Shown: positions 14,617 to 21,636, counted from the first letter of the stretch. The stretch is 25,716 bases of DNA from Lachnospiraceae bacterium (GCA_019423745.1 JAHZAV010000032.1:1-25716); one strand, 5' to 3'. Translations and numbers: made by a program. Notes: generated by a model not told the origin, from the letters alone.

Positions 14617-16008
14617 ATGGGAAACGTACAGATTTTATTGCGTCAGCATGTTGGTGCACCTTGTGAGGCTATTGTTAAAGCTGGGGACAAGGTAGAAAAA
14701 GGTACTTTGATTGCTACGCCTACTGGACTTGGGGCAAATATTTTTTCCAGTGTTTATGGTGTGGTAGAAGAAGTGACAGCTGACAGTATCATCATCAAAC
14801 CGGATGAGGAACAGAAAGATGAATTTGTTCCTATTAAGGAAGGAACAAAGTTGGAAATGGTTAAAGAAGCCGGAATTGTGGGAATGGGCGGTGCCGGATT
14901 CCCGACAGGCGTAAAATTAAGCATTAATCTTGCAGAAACGCCAATGGCTGAATTAGATGCAGAAATTAACCCGGAACTTCCGGCAGATTTCAAATTGGAG
15001 CATAGCTATATCTTGGTAAATGCGGCAGAGTGTGAGCCGGGATTGGAACACAATATTCAGCAGTTGGAAGAACAGACGGATAAAGTTATTCGTGGTGTGA
15101 AATACTGTATGGAGATTACAAATGCAGATAAAGCGATTTTTGCAATTAAGAAAAAACACCACAAAGCAATTAAAATTCTTGATGCAGCTCTGAAAAATGA
15201 ACCTGATATTTCCATTCATATGTTGGCAGATATCTATCCGATGGGAGAGGAACGTGCAGTAGTAAGAGAATGTCTTGGCGTAAATCTTACACCGACACAG
15301 CTTCCTTCAGCAGCAAGATCTGTTGTTGTTAACTTAGAGACAGCAGCAAAAGTTGCAGAGGCTATTGATGAAAGAAAGCCTTGTATCAGCAAGAATATGA
15401 CGGTACGTGGAAAACTGAACGGTGGAAATGAAGCTCATGTATTCATGGATGTGCCGATCGGTGTTAGCGTAGGCGAAATGATTGAAAAGGCCGGCGGTAT
15501 TGACGGTGTGTATGGAGAGATTATCATGGGAGGCGCTTTCACAGGTAAATCTACTGATCTGGATGCGCCAACTACAAAGACTACAGGAGCAATTCTGGTA
15601 ACAGGAGAATTCCCGGATCTCCACGGAGCTAATGTTGGTATCCTTGTCTGTGCATGCGGTGGAAATGAAGAGCGTATGCGTGAGATTGCTGGAAAGATGA
15701 ATGGAAATGTTGTATCAGTGTGCAAATGTAAACAGGCTATTGAAAGTAAGCCGGGTGCACCGTTGAAATGTTTAAGACCTGGAAATTGTCCTGGACAGGT
15801 GAAAAACAACCTGCAGTTTAAAAAGGACAAATGTGAATACATTATTATTGGTAACTGTTCTGACTGTTCCAATACTGTTATGGCGTCTGGACCAAAGATG
15901 GGACTTAAAGTATTCCACCAGACAGACCATGTTATGAGAACAATTGGACATCCTCTGTACAGAACATTAAAGATTTCTAAAGAGGTAAGTCAGGAGATTG
16001 ATTTTTAA
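14617..16008 (+). CDS. prdC: PrdC, RnfC-like electron-transfer protein of proline reductase
   Basis: A 463-aa protein related to the Rnf complex subunit RnfC, thought to pass electrons from NADH to D-proline reductase. It starts with a biotinyl/RnfC barrel-like segment (HVGAPCEAIVKAGDKVEKGTL), then the flavin/NADH motif GMGGAGFPTGVK at 89-100, then NAAECEPGLEHN. The C-terminal third is Cys-rich (C344, C346, C368, C370, C384, C390, C405, C413, C416) but lacks the standard RnfC double CxxCxxCxxxCP ferredoxin motif. There is no in-frame TGA, so this copy uses only Cys. AAGGAG at 14602-14607 sets the start. No membrane segment, so it acts in the cytosol or at the membrane face. Confidence 0.93.
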   Translation: MGNVQILLRQHVGAPCEAIVKAGDKVEKGTLIATPTGLGANIFSSVYGVVEEVTADSIIIKPDEEQKDEFVPIKEGTKLEMVKEAGIVGMGGAGFPTGVKLSINLAETPMAELDAEINPELPADFKLEHSYILVNAAECEPGLEHNIQQLEEQTDKVIRGVKYCMEITNADKAIFAIKKKHHKAIKILDAALKNEPDISIHMLADIYPMGEERAVVRECLGVNLTPTQLPSAARSVVVNLETAAKVAEAIDERKPCISKNMTVRGKLNGGNEAHVFMDVPIGVSVGEMIEKAGGIDGVYGEIIMGGAFTGKSTDLDAPTTKTTGAILVTGEFPDLHGANVGILVCACGGNEERMREIAGKMNGNVVSVCKCKQAIESKPGAPLKCLRPGNCPGQVKNNLQFKKDKCEYIIIGNCSDCSNTVMASGPKMGLKVFHQTDHVMRTIGHPLYRTLKISKEVSQEIDF

Positions 16009-16028
16009 TCAAATATAGGTATTACTAC

Positions 16029-16143
16029 CGCGGACAGGGTCTGTGGAGGGCCCCCGATTCTTTCACAGACTTATGAAAAGATGGAGAGGTATTTTCGTCT
16101 GTCAGCGGTTGTATATATACACCTTTGTCCGTGCATTGCGCGG
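16029..16143 (+). promoter_or_regulatory. Folded leader RNA between prdC and prdA
   Basis: The 206-base gap before prdA is rich in complementary segments. CGCGGACA (16029-16036) can pair with TGTCCGTG (16126-16133), closing a domain that contains GTCTGTG (16039-16045) paired with CACAGAC (16064-16070). The same 3' strand can instead form CCGTGC-ATT-GCGCGG (16129-16143). The two forms exclude each other, as in regulatory switches. No T-tract follows, so if it regulates, it does so by translation, processing or stability rather than simple termination. I do not recognise a known riboswitch class. Confidence 0.45.
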
Positions 16144-16214
16144 ATGAGACAATCTGGATGTTTCTTTAAATAAAGAGACGCCTGGAAGTAACAAAAACAA
16201 GGAGGGAAAACAAT

Positions 16215-18074
16215 ATGTCAATCACAGCTGAAACAGCTAAAGAACATGCTCATGATCCTGCGGTATTGTGTTGCAGAGCCGAAGGCGGCATTACAATCGA
16301 ACCAGCGAATCTGGAAGATCCGGCAATTTTTGACGATCTTGTAGATTCAGGATTATTGAACCTGGATGGTTGTCTGACCATCGAAGAAGTTTTAGGTGCA
16401 AAATTGAAAGAAACTTGCGATTCTCTTTGCCCACTTACTGCTGATAAGGTAGAGGGAGCAAAAGCTCCAACAGCACCGGCAGCAGAGGAAGAAGCAGAAG
16501 AAGCTGCACCGGCACCAGCAGCTGCACCAGCACCAGTAGCACCAGCACCGGTGGCAGGTGGAACATTAAGAATTCATATCGGAGAAGGAAAAGATATTGA
16601 TCTTGAAATCCCGGTAGGAGCTCTTGGAGCAGGCGGAGCAGCAGCTGTACCAGTACCGGCAGGTGCAGAAGCAGCAGTTGCAGGAGCAGCTCCGGCAGAA
16701 GAAGCTGGAGAGGAAAAGGTTGTTAGAAGCCTGACAAGAAAACATTTTAAGATTACTGAAGTTAAGAGAGGACCGGAGACAAAGATTGAAGGAACAACTC
16801 TTTACATTCGTGAAGGCATTGAAGCTGAAGTTATTGCAGATCAGGAACTTGTAAAAGATTTCCATCTGGAAATTATTACTCCTGACCAGTATCACACATA
16901 TTCTGAGACTATCATGGATGTTCAGCCGATCGCTACAAAAGAAGGAGACGCTGACCTTGGTACAGGTGTGACAAGAGTTCTGGACGGTGTTGTTATGATG
17001 CTGACAGGTACAGATGAAGGCGGAGTTCAGATTGGTGAGTTCGGATCTTCTGAAGGATATCTGGATGAAAACATTATGTGGGGACGTCCGGGATGCCCAG
17101 ATAAAGGCGAAATCTTTATCAAAGGTAACATTGTAATTCAGGAAAAGACAAACATGGAGCGCCGTGGACCTATGGCTGCACATACAGCTTTTGATATCAT
17201 TACACAGGAAATCCGTGAAGTAATGAAAGAACTGGATGAAAGCCTTGTTGCAGAGACACAGGAGCTGAAACAGGTTCGTCGTCCTGGTAAGAAGAAAGTT
17301 GTTATCGTTAAAGAGATCATGGGACAGGGAGCTATGCATGACAACTTCATCCTTCCGGTAGAGCCGGTTGGTGTTCTTGGAGCAAGAGCTAACGTTGACT
17401 TAGGAAACGTTCCTGTATGTGTATCTCCATTGGAAGTTCTTGATGGATGTATCCATGCACTTACATGTATCGGACCTGCATCTAAAGAGATGTCCAGACA
17501 TTACTGGAGAGAGCCATTGGTTCTTGAAGCACTTCATGATCCGGAAGTTGACCTTTGCGGCGTTGTATTCGTAGGAAGCCCACAGATCAATGCTGAAAAA
17601 TTCTATGTATCCAAACGTGTTGGACACACAGTAGAGATGATGGATGCTGACGGAGCTTTCGTTACAACAGAAGGTTTCGGAAATAACCACATCGACTTTG
17701 CAAGCCATATCGAGCAGATCGGTATGAGAGGAATCCCGGTTGTAGGTATGTCCTACTGTGCAGTACAGGGAGCTCTCGTTGTTGGTAACAAGTACATGAG
17801 CTACATGGTTGATAACAACAAATCAGAGTCCGGTATTGAAAACGAGGTTCTCGGATGCAATACTCTGTGTGAGGAAGATGCAGTACGTGCACTCGCAATG
17901 CTGAAGACAGCTATGGCTGGTGAAGAAGTTAAAGCTGCAGAGAAGAAGTGGAATCCGAACGTTAAATCTACAAACGTAGAGCTGATCGAAGCTGCATACA
18001 ACAAGAAAGTAGAACTTGTTGAAAATGAGCAGTCCTTACCGATGAGCCAGAAACGTAAGGAAAAATACGACTAA
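16215..18074 (+). CDS. prdA: D-proline reductase proprotein PrdA
   Basis: Proprotein of the pyruvoyl-containing subunits of D-proline reductase, which with PrdB opens the proline ring to 5-aminovalerate. Length 619 aa is normal. Residues about 84-116 and 137-166 are Ala/Pro/Glu-rich linkers around a small domain (GTLRIHIGEGKDIDLEIPVG). The core from about 170 has GTDEGGVQIGEFGSSEG, RRPGKKKVVIVKEIMGQGAMHDN and, later, the C-terminal part with HYWREP and VVFVGSPQIN. In characterised PrdA the chain is cut before a Cys that becomes an N-terminal pyruvoyl; the matching residue here is C418 in ALTCIGPASKE. It has AAGGAGGG before the ATG and is preceded by a folded leader. The small gene behind follows after 14 bases. 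Confidence 0.95.
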   Translation: MSITAETAKEHAHDPAVLCCRAEGGITIEPANLEDPAIFDDLVDSGLLNLDGCLTIEEVLGAKLKETCDSLCPLTADKVEGAKAPTAPAAEEEAEEAAPAPAAAPAPVAPAPVAGGTLRIHIGEGKDIDLEIPVGALGAGGAAAVPVPAGAEAAVAGAAPAEEAGEEKVVRSLTRKHFKITEVKRGPETKIEGTTLYIREGIEAEVIADQELVKDFHLEIITPDQYHTYSETIMDVQPIATKEGDADLGTGVTRVLDGVVMMLTGTDEGGVQIGEFGSSEGYLDENIMWGRPGCPDKGEIFIKGNIVIQEKTNMERRGPMAAHTAFDIITQEIREVMKELDESLVAETQELKQVRRPGKKKVVIVKEIMGQGAMHDNFILPVEPVGVLGARANVDLGNVPVCVSPLEVLDGCIHALTCIGPASKEMSRHYWREPLVLEALHDPEVDLCGVVFVGSPQINAEKFYVSKRVGHTVEMMDADGAFVTTEGFGNNHIDFASHIEQIGMRGIPVVGMSYCAVQGALVVGNKYMSYMVDNNKSESGIENEVLGCNTLCEEDAVRALAMLKTAMAGEEVKAAEKKWNPNVKSTNVELIEAAYNKKVELVENEQSLPMSQKRKEKYD

Positions 18075-18088
18075 TCTGAGGCGGTTTA

Positions 18089-18391
18089 ATGAATAACGAA
18101 CGTTTGCATTATGGTGACAGAATCATTTACATGGAAGGCGTTGTCGTTGATGTTGATGATTGCAGCATCAGCGTAGACCTGAAAGGAAGGCTTGGTTTCT
18201 TTAAAGCCCCGAAGCGGATGTTTATCTGTGATACTGAACCCAAGGTGGGTCAGGAAGTAGGATGGAACATGAGTTTCCCGGAGCAGCTGGGCCCGGAGAT
18301 AAATGAGAAATATGTCAGCAATATAGAAAAAGAACGGCGCAAACAAAAAGAGATGCGCGGGCAAATGGATAATAAGGAGGTTTCAAAATGA
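18089..18391 (+). CDS. Small conserved protein between prdA and prdB
   Basis: A 100-aa cytosolic protein: HYGDRIIYMEGVVVDVDDCSISVDLKGRLGFFKAPKRMFI, then a helical, strongly charged tail (EKERRKQKEMRGQ). Short proteins of this kind sit between prdA and prdB in other Clostridia (I believe the CBO2463/CBO2479 domain family, from memory and not checked). The N-terminal half looks like a small beta-barrel. A role in assembly or maturation of the reductase is a guess from position. GAGG precedes the ATG by seven bases; the stop overlaps the prdB start as ATGA, so translation of the two is coupled. Confidence 0.8.
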   Translation: MNNERLHYGDRIIYMEGVVVDVDDCSISVDLKGRLGFFKAPKRMFICDTEPKVGQEVGWNMSFPEQLGPEINEKYVSNIEKERRKQKEMRGQMDNKEVSK

Positions 18392-19113
18392 GTTTAACGG
18401 TTGTTAAAGGTTTGCAATCTGAAATTTTCGTTCCTATTACTCCTCCGGCTGTATGGACACCTGTAACAAAAGAGTTAAAAGATATGTCTATTGCTCTTGC
18501 AACAGCTGCTGGTGTTCACAAGAAAGATCAGGAAAGATTCAATCTTGCTGGTGACTTCACATGGAGAAAAATAGAGAACACAACACCATCCAGTGAACTG
18601 ATGGTTTCACATGGTGGATATGACAACAGTGATGTTAACAAAGACATCAACTGTATGTTCCCGATTGACAGAATTCATGAATTAGCTGCAGAAGGATTTA
18701 TCAGAGCTTGTGCTCCGGTTCATGCAGGATTCATGGGTGGTGGTGGAAACCAGGAGAAATTTAAAGGTGAAACTGGACCGGCCATCGCACAGATGTTTAA
18801 AGAAGAGGACGTAGATGCAGTTATCCTCACAGCTGGATGAGGTACTTGCCACCGCTCTGCAGTATTGGTGCAGAGAGCAATTGAAGAAGCTGGAATTCCA
18901 ACAATTATTATTGCAGCTCTTCCACCGGTTGTTCGTCAGACCGGTACACCTCGTGCGGTAGCTCCGTTGGTACCTATGGGTGCTAATGCGGGTGGTCCTC
19001 ACAACGTAGAACAGCAGACACAGATTGTGAAAGCTACTCTTGAGCAGTTAGTAAAGATTTCCACACCTGGAACAATCGTACCACTGCCATTCGAATATGT
19101 TGCTAAGATCTAA
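18388..19113 (+). CDS. prdB: D-proline reductase selenoprotein PrdB (Sec at codon 151)
   Basis: Selenoprotein subunit of D-proline reductase. ATG 18388, AAGGAGG upstream. The frame meets TGA at 18838-18840 and stays open to TAA at 19113, giving 241 aa, the family length. The context is AG-U-GTC-HRSAV, so U151 and C154 form a UxxC redox pair; Sec in PrdB attacks the C-alpha-N bond of proline held by the PrdA pyruvoyl. The part before TGA has MVSHGGYDNSD and PIDRIHELA; the part after has GTPRAVAPLVPMGANAGGPHN. A gene finder unaware of Sec would report two truncated genes. It shares the ATGA overlap with the preceding small gene and is followed by a terminator. Confidence 0.97.
18841..18875 (+). 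promoter_or_regulatory. Candidate bacterial SECIS element of prdB
   Basis: After the TGA at 18838-18840, a perfect 7-bp hairpin CTCTGCA (18855-18861) / TGCAGAG (18869-18875) has a GTATTGG loop beginning with G, 21 bases after the UGA. This fits the bacterial SECIS pattern (stem plus an early G in the apical loop) needed for SelB. Confidence 0.65.
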
Positions 19114-19159
19114 TATCTGATAGATATTCAGAATAAGCGAAATACAATATTCAATATGT

Positions 19160-19190
19160 GGGCAGATGTATTTATACATCTGCCCTTTTT
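19160..19190 (+). terminator. Intrinsic terminator between prdB and prdD
   Basis: Arms GGGCAGATGTAT (19160-19171) and ATACATCTGCCC (19174-19185), effectively an 11-bp stem with a four-base loop, followed by TTTTT. It lies 46 bases after prdB. A smaller AATATCT-GAT-AGATATT hairpin (19112-19128) overlaps the prdB stop. It should limit read-through into prdD-prdE. Confidence 0.9.
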
Positions 19191-19216
19191 AAAAATATAC
19201 TGTTGGAGGTGAAACA

Positions 19217-19984
19217 ATGGTAGGGAACGAAACAGATTTAAGACGTCTGGTTATTAAGGCATTCCACATGACAGATGTGGAATGGGGAGAACATAATGAC
19301 ATCAATGTAGATGGACATATGACAGTAAGCAAAGAGATGATTGACCAACTGGTTGCCCAAGAAGAGTATATTGAAAAGATTGATATACAGATTATTAAAC
19401 CGGGTGATCATGATAGATGGACGAATACGATCATGGATATCATCCCGATTTCAACAAAAGTTTTGGGGAAATTAGGAGAAGGTATTACACATACAGTTAC
19501 AGGCGTTTATGTAATGTTGACAGGAGTAGATACTGTTGGAAAACAGACGCATGAATTTGGCTCTTCAGAAGGAAATTTGAAAGATCAGCTCTATTTGAAT
19601 CGTGCAGGTACTCCGGGTGACGACGATTACATTATTTCTTTTGATGTTACATTAAAAGAGGGAATGGGACAGGAACGTCCAGGCCCGACGGCGGCACACA
19701 GAGCTTGCGATAATTTTATTCAGACTTATAGGGATAAGCTGAAAAAGTTTAAAGGTGATAAATGTACAGAACGACATGAGTATCATGATATTGTGAGACC
19801 TGGAAAGAAGAGAGTGCTTATTGTAAAACAGGTTGCAGGACAAGGGGCAATGTACGATACACATTTGTTTGCAAAGGAACCGTCTGGTGTGGAAGGCGGG
19901 CGATCCATTATTGATATGGGAAATATGCCGATACTTGTTACGCCAAACGAATACCGAGATGGAATTATCCGTTCTATGCAGTAG
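19217..19984 (+). CDS. prdD: PrdD, paralogue of the PrdA N-terminal (core) part
   Basis: A 255-aa protein that follows PrdA residues about 170-414 along its whole length: MLTGVDTVGKQTHEFGSSEG against MLTGTDEGGVQIGEFGSSEG, RPGKKRVLIVKQVAGQGAMYD against RPGKKKVVIVKEIMGQGAMHD, and GNMPILVTPNEYRDGI against GNVPVCVSPLEVLDGC. It lacks the PrdA N-terminal domain and linkers and ends where PrdA is cut. GGAGG precedes ATG 19217. Named PrdD by similarity of order to known prd clusters. Its role (maturation partner, scaffold or second reductase) is not known to me. It overlaps neither neighbour; prdE begins 12 bases later. A terminator lies just upstream. Confidence 0.88.
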   Translation: MVGNETDLRRLVIKAFHMTDVEWGEHNDINVDGHMTVSKEMIDQLVAQEEYIEKIDIQIIKPGDHDRWTNTIMDIIPISTKVLGKLGEGITHTVTGVYVMLTGVDTVGKQTHEFGSSEGNLKDQLYLNRAGTPGDDDYIISFDVTLKEGMGQERPGPTAAHRACDNFIQTYRDKLKKFKGDKCTERHEYHDIVRPGKKRVLIVKQVAGQGAMYDTHLFAKEPSGVEGGRSIIDMGNMPILVTPNEYRDGIIRSMQ

Positions 19985-19996
19985 GAGGTGAATGGT

Positions 19997-20470
19997 ATGG
20001 GTATTGGACCGTCAACAAAAGAAACATCTCTCCATCATTTCAGAGACCCGTTGCTTGATGTTGTTTCCAGTGATACAGATCTTGATTTGATGGGAATTAT
20101 TATTGTAGGAACACCGGACGATAATGAAGATAAGATGCTGGTAGGTACAAGAACTGCTGTGTGGGCAGAAGCGATGCGTGCTGACGGAGTTATTATTTCT
20201 TCTGATGGATGGGGAAATAGTGATGTTGATTTTACAAATACTTGCGAGCAACTTGGAACTCGTGGAATTGCGGTGACAGGACTGAATTTTAGCGGAACAG
20301 TAGCACAATTTGTCGTAGTTAATGACTATCTGGACGGAATTGTGGATATTAATAAGAGTGCAGACGGTACAGAGACCAATGTGGTTGGGGAAAACAATAT
20401 GGTCGAGCTTGATTGTAGGAAAGCAACTGCACTTTTGAAGCTGAAAATGAGGAAAATGGAAGGAAAATAA
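19997..20470 (+). CDS. prdE: PrdE, paralogue of the PrdA C-terminal (post-cleavage) part
   Basis: A 157-aa protein matching PrdA from C418 onward: MGIGPSTKETSLHHFRDPLL against TCIGPASKEMSRHYWREPLV, and IIIVGTPDDNEDK against VVFVGSPQINAEK. AGGAGG at 19983-19988 fits ATG 19997 (eight-base spacing); the in-frame GTG at 19988 overlaps that site and is rejected. With this start, Gly2 aligns with the PrdA pyruvoyl-precursor Cys418, so after removal of Met the N-terminus would be Gly and no pyruvoyl could form the usual way. One Cys-containing stretch, CEQLGTRGIAVTG, is kept. It ends the prd run and shares a bidirectional terminator with the minus-strand RNA. Confidence 0.88.
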   Translation: MGIGPSTKETSLHHFRDPLLDVVSSDTDLDLMGIIIVGTPDDNEDKMLVGTRTAVWAEAMRADGVIISSDGWGNSDVDFTNTCEQLGTRGIAVTGLNFSGTVAQFVVVNDYLDGIVDINKSADGTETNVVGENNMVELDCRKATALLKLKMRKMEGK

Positions 20471-20513
20471 GCAGGCGTGTACCTGAATATGTGCGGTTAA
20501 CAGGAAACTGTGC

Positions 20514-20555
20514 AAAAGAAAAGGCACGACATTAAATGTCGTGCCCTTTCTTTTT
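20514..20555. terminator. Bidirectional intrinsic terminator after prdE
   Basis: GGCACGACAT (20523-20532) and ATGTCGTGCC (20536-20545) with a TAA loop, A-rich on the left and CTTTCTTTTT on the right. It ends prdE on the plus strand and, in reverse (AUGUCGUGCC then UUUUCUUUU), the candidate non-coding RNA. Confidence 0.92.
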
Positions 20556-20726
20556 GGTATGTCATTGAGAGGTTTTTCCTCGTTGCATTGCAGTTTTGTA
20601 TATATACAAAGCTGGGGAAAGATCTCCTGTTGGAGAAAAGTATATATAAATTGTAGTTACCTAGGCAGGACCATTCTTGGGGAAAATGATCGGCCCTGGA
20701 TTAACTGCAATTGCAACCATTAGGTT
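20514..20726 (-). ncRNA. Candidate structured non-coding RNA, about 210 nt, unknown class
   Basis: The minus strand here has a near-consensus promoter, a body full of helices and an intrinsic terminator, but no gene. In RNA sense: a 5' hairpin (20727-20714: CAACC-UAAU-GGUUG), then a 14-bp closing helix with one bulged A made by 20717-20703 and 20595-20582. Inside it are an imperfect hairpin at 20698-20666, UCUCC-type hairpin 20636-20623 and a TTTGTA/TACAAA hairpin 20610-20595; after it a GAGG-type hairpin 20581-20569 and the terminator. The 5' hairpin shares bases with the closing helix, so two folds compete. It could be a free RNA or a terminated leader. I do not recognise it as 6S, tmRNA, RNase P, SRP or a known riboswitch. 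Confidence 0.6.
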
Positions 20727-20732
20727 GTACAT

Positions 20733-20761
20733 AATATACCATTTCTTTTTTGGGGTGTCAA
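20733..20761 (-). promoter_or_regulatory. Consensus-like sigma-A promoter for the minus-strand RNA
   Basis: On the minus strand: TTGACA (complement of 20756-20761), 17-base spacer, TATATT (complement of 20733-20738), with TGG just before the -10. Start of transcription is expected near 20726. It is one of the best promoter matches in the window. Confidence 0.75.
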
Positions 20762-20787
20762 CGACCAAAAATAAAAAAATAGTAATT

Positions 20788-20835
20788 TTGTATTTTTATA
20801 CAACTAAAAAAGAAATATACAAATTTTGTTTGTAT
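20788..20835. repeat. Two TTGTAT/ATACAA inverted repeats
   Basis: TTGTAT-TTTT-ATACAA (20788-20803) and ATACAAA-N5-TTTGTAT (20817-20835) lie between the minus-strand promoter and the YcxB-like gene; a third copy of the same motif is the palindrome at 20595-20610. They may be operators or small hairpins; A/T-richness makes chance possible. Confidence 0.4.
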
Positions 20836-20876
20836 GTATTTCATGATGGATTTTGTCTGTAGAAACGGAGGACAAA

Positions 20877-20981
20877 ATGGAAAAAAGGAGAGAAATATGG
20901 TATAATGATTACAATATGGTGCGAAGATTGTATCTGAAGATGAAAGAAATGGAGGGTGTTGAAAACTGGAAATGGAAATAA
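20877..20981 (+). CDS. Possible 34-aa protein overlapping the YcxB-like start
   Basis: ATG 20877 follows GGAGG (20867-20871, five-base spacing) and the frame runs to TAA 20979-20981, overlapping the next gene's start by ten bases. The product begins MEKRREIWYNDYNMVRR and is charged and Trp/Tyr-rich without a membrane segment. It would explain why the next gene has only a distant ribosome-binding site: translation may be coupled. Against it, a TATAAT box lies within it at 20901-20906 (after TGG, an extended -10), which could instead be the promoter of the next gene. Confidence 0.35.
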   Translation: MEKRREIWYNDYNMVRRLYLKMKEMEGVENWKWK

Positions 20982-21613
20982 AAGAGCAGAGGGAGATAAC
21001 TGACCCCAGAAAAAATAAATATGTGGTGCGTACCTGCCGGGATACAAGTATGATAAAGACATATATACAATTTGTAAATAAGGTAAAGCACCCAAGGGTA
21101 TCTATGAATATGTTTGTGACAGGAGTTTTGTTGGCAATACTTCCTGTAATAGCTAAAGGGGCTATTGCATTACCGGGAGAAATTATTGCTTATAGTGTTG
21201 GGGCGCTTTTGATGATTATGGCGCTGTTTCGCTCTAATATTTCTGTATGGATGACAAAGAACGATCCAAAGGTAAAAGTGGATGAGGAGATTATATATTT
21301 TTTCGGAAATACGGGTGTAAGAGTTGAAAAAGACGGCGAAGTTGAAAATACGGGATACTATAAAACCATATACCGTGTGTGGGAAGATGAAAAGAACTAC
21401 TATATAGGAATGAATGAGGAAGATCTTTTGATTTTGCCTATGAATAATTTTGAGGTGGGAGATGCGAAGGAGTTCCGTGATTTTATTCTTGAGAAGAGTG
21501 GGGCAGATTACAGATGGAAACCATCTACCCCGATTAATATTTTTAAGGAAACTTTGAGACAGATACAGGCGCATATAACGGATATGAGAATGCAGCAGGA
21601 AAAAAAGAAATAG
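20972..21613 (+). CDS. YcxB-like domain membrane protein
   Basis: A 213-aa protein with two adjacent transmembrane segments at about 45-63 and 67-86 (FVTGVLLAILPVI; IIAYSVGALLMIMALF) and then a soluble domain (about 98-175) resembling the YcxB-like C-terminal domain: DEEIIYFFGNTGVRVEKDGE, YKTIYRVWEDEKNYYIGM, LLILPMNNF. Function of this family is unknown. Length is normal. ATG 20972 has GGAGGG at 20951-20956, 15 bases away, which is long; coupling to the small upstream frame is possible. It is a single-gene unit, ended by a strong terminator, and shows no obvious link to the prd genes. Confidence 0.78.
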   Translation: MEIKEQREITDPRKNKYVVRTCRDTSMIKTYIQFVNKVKHPRVSMNMFVTGVLLAILPVIAKGAIALPGEIIAYSVGALLMIMALFRSNISVWMTKNDPKVKVDEEIIYFFGNTGVRVEKDGEVENTGYYKTIYRVWEDEKNYYIGMNEEDLLILPMNNFEVGDAKEFRDFILEKSGADYRWKPSTPINIFKETLRQIQAHITDMRMQQEKKK

Positions 21614-21636
21614 AAAGTTTAGAAAATAACTGATAA

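Noticed and set aside
14617..16008. PrdC as a selenoprotein
   Set aside because: I recall Sec-containing PrdC in some species, but this frame has no TGA and its C-terminal motif positions are Cys.
16566..17339. A 257-aa minus-strand reading frame
   Set aside because: Shadow of prdA, very rich in Ser, Cys and Asn, no ribosome-binding site.
18388..19113. prdB as a pseudogene broken by a stop codon
   Set aside because: The TGA lies in the known Sec position of PrdB, the frame continues to the family length, and a SECIS-like hairpin follows.
20595..20835. CRISPR-like array from repeated TTTGTAT/ATACAAA motifs
   Set aside because: Copies are short, irregularly spaced inverted repeats without uniform spacers, and no cas genes are near.
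20541..20862. Two plus-strand reading frames of about 60 codons
   Set aside because: They run across the terminator and the structured minus-strand RNA, have no ribosome-binding sites and no family features.
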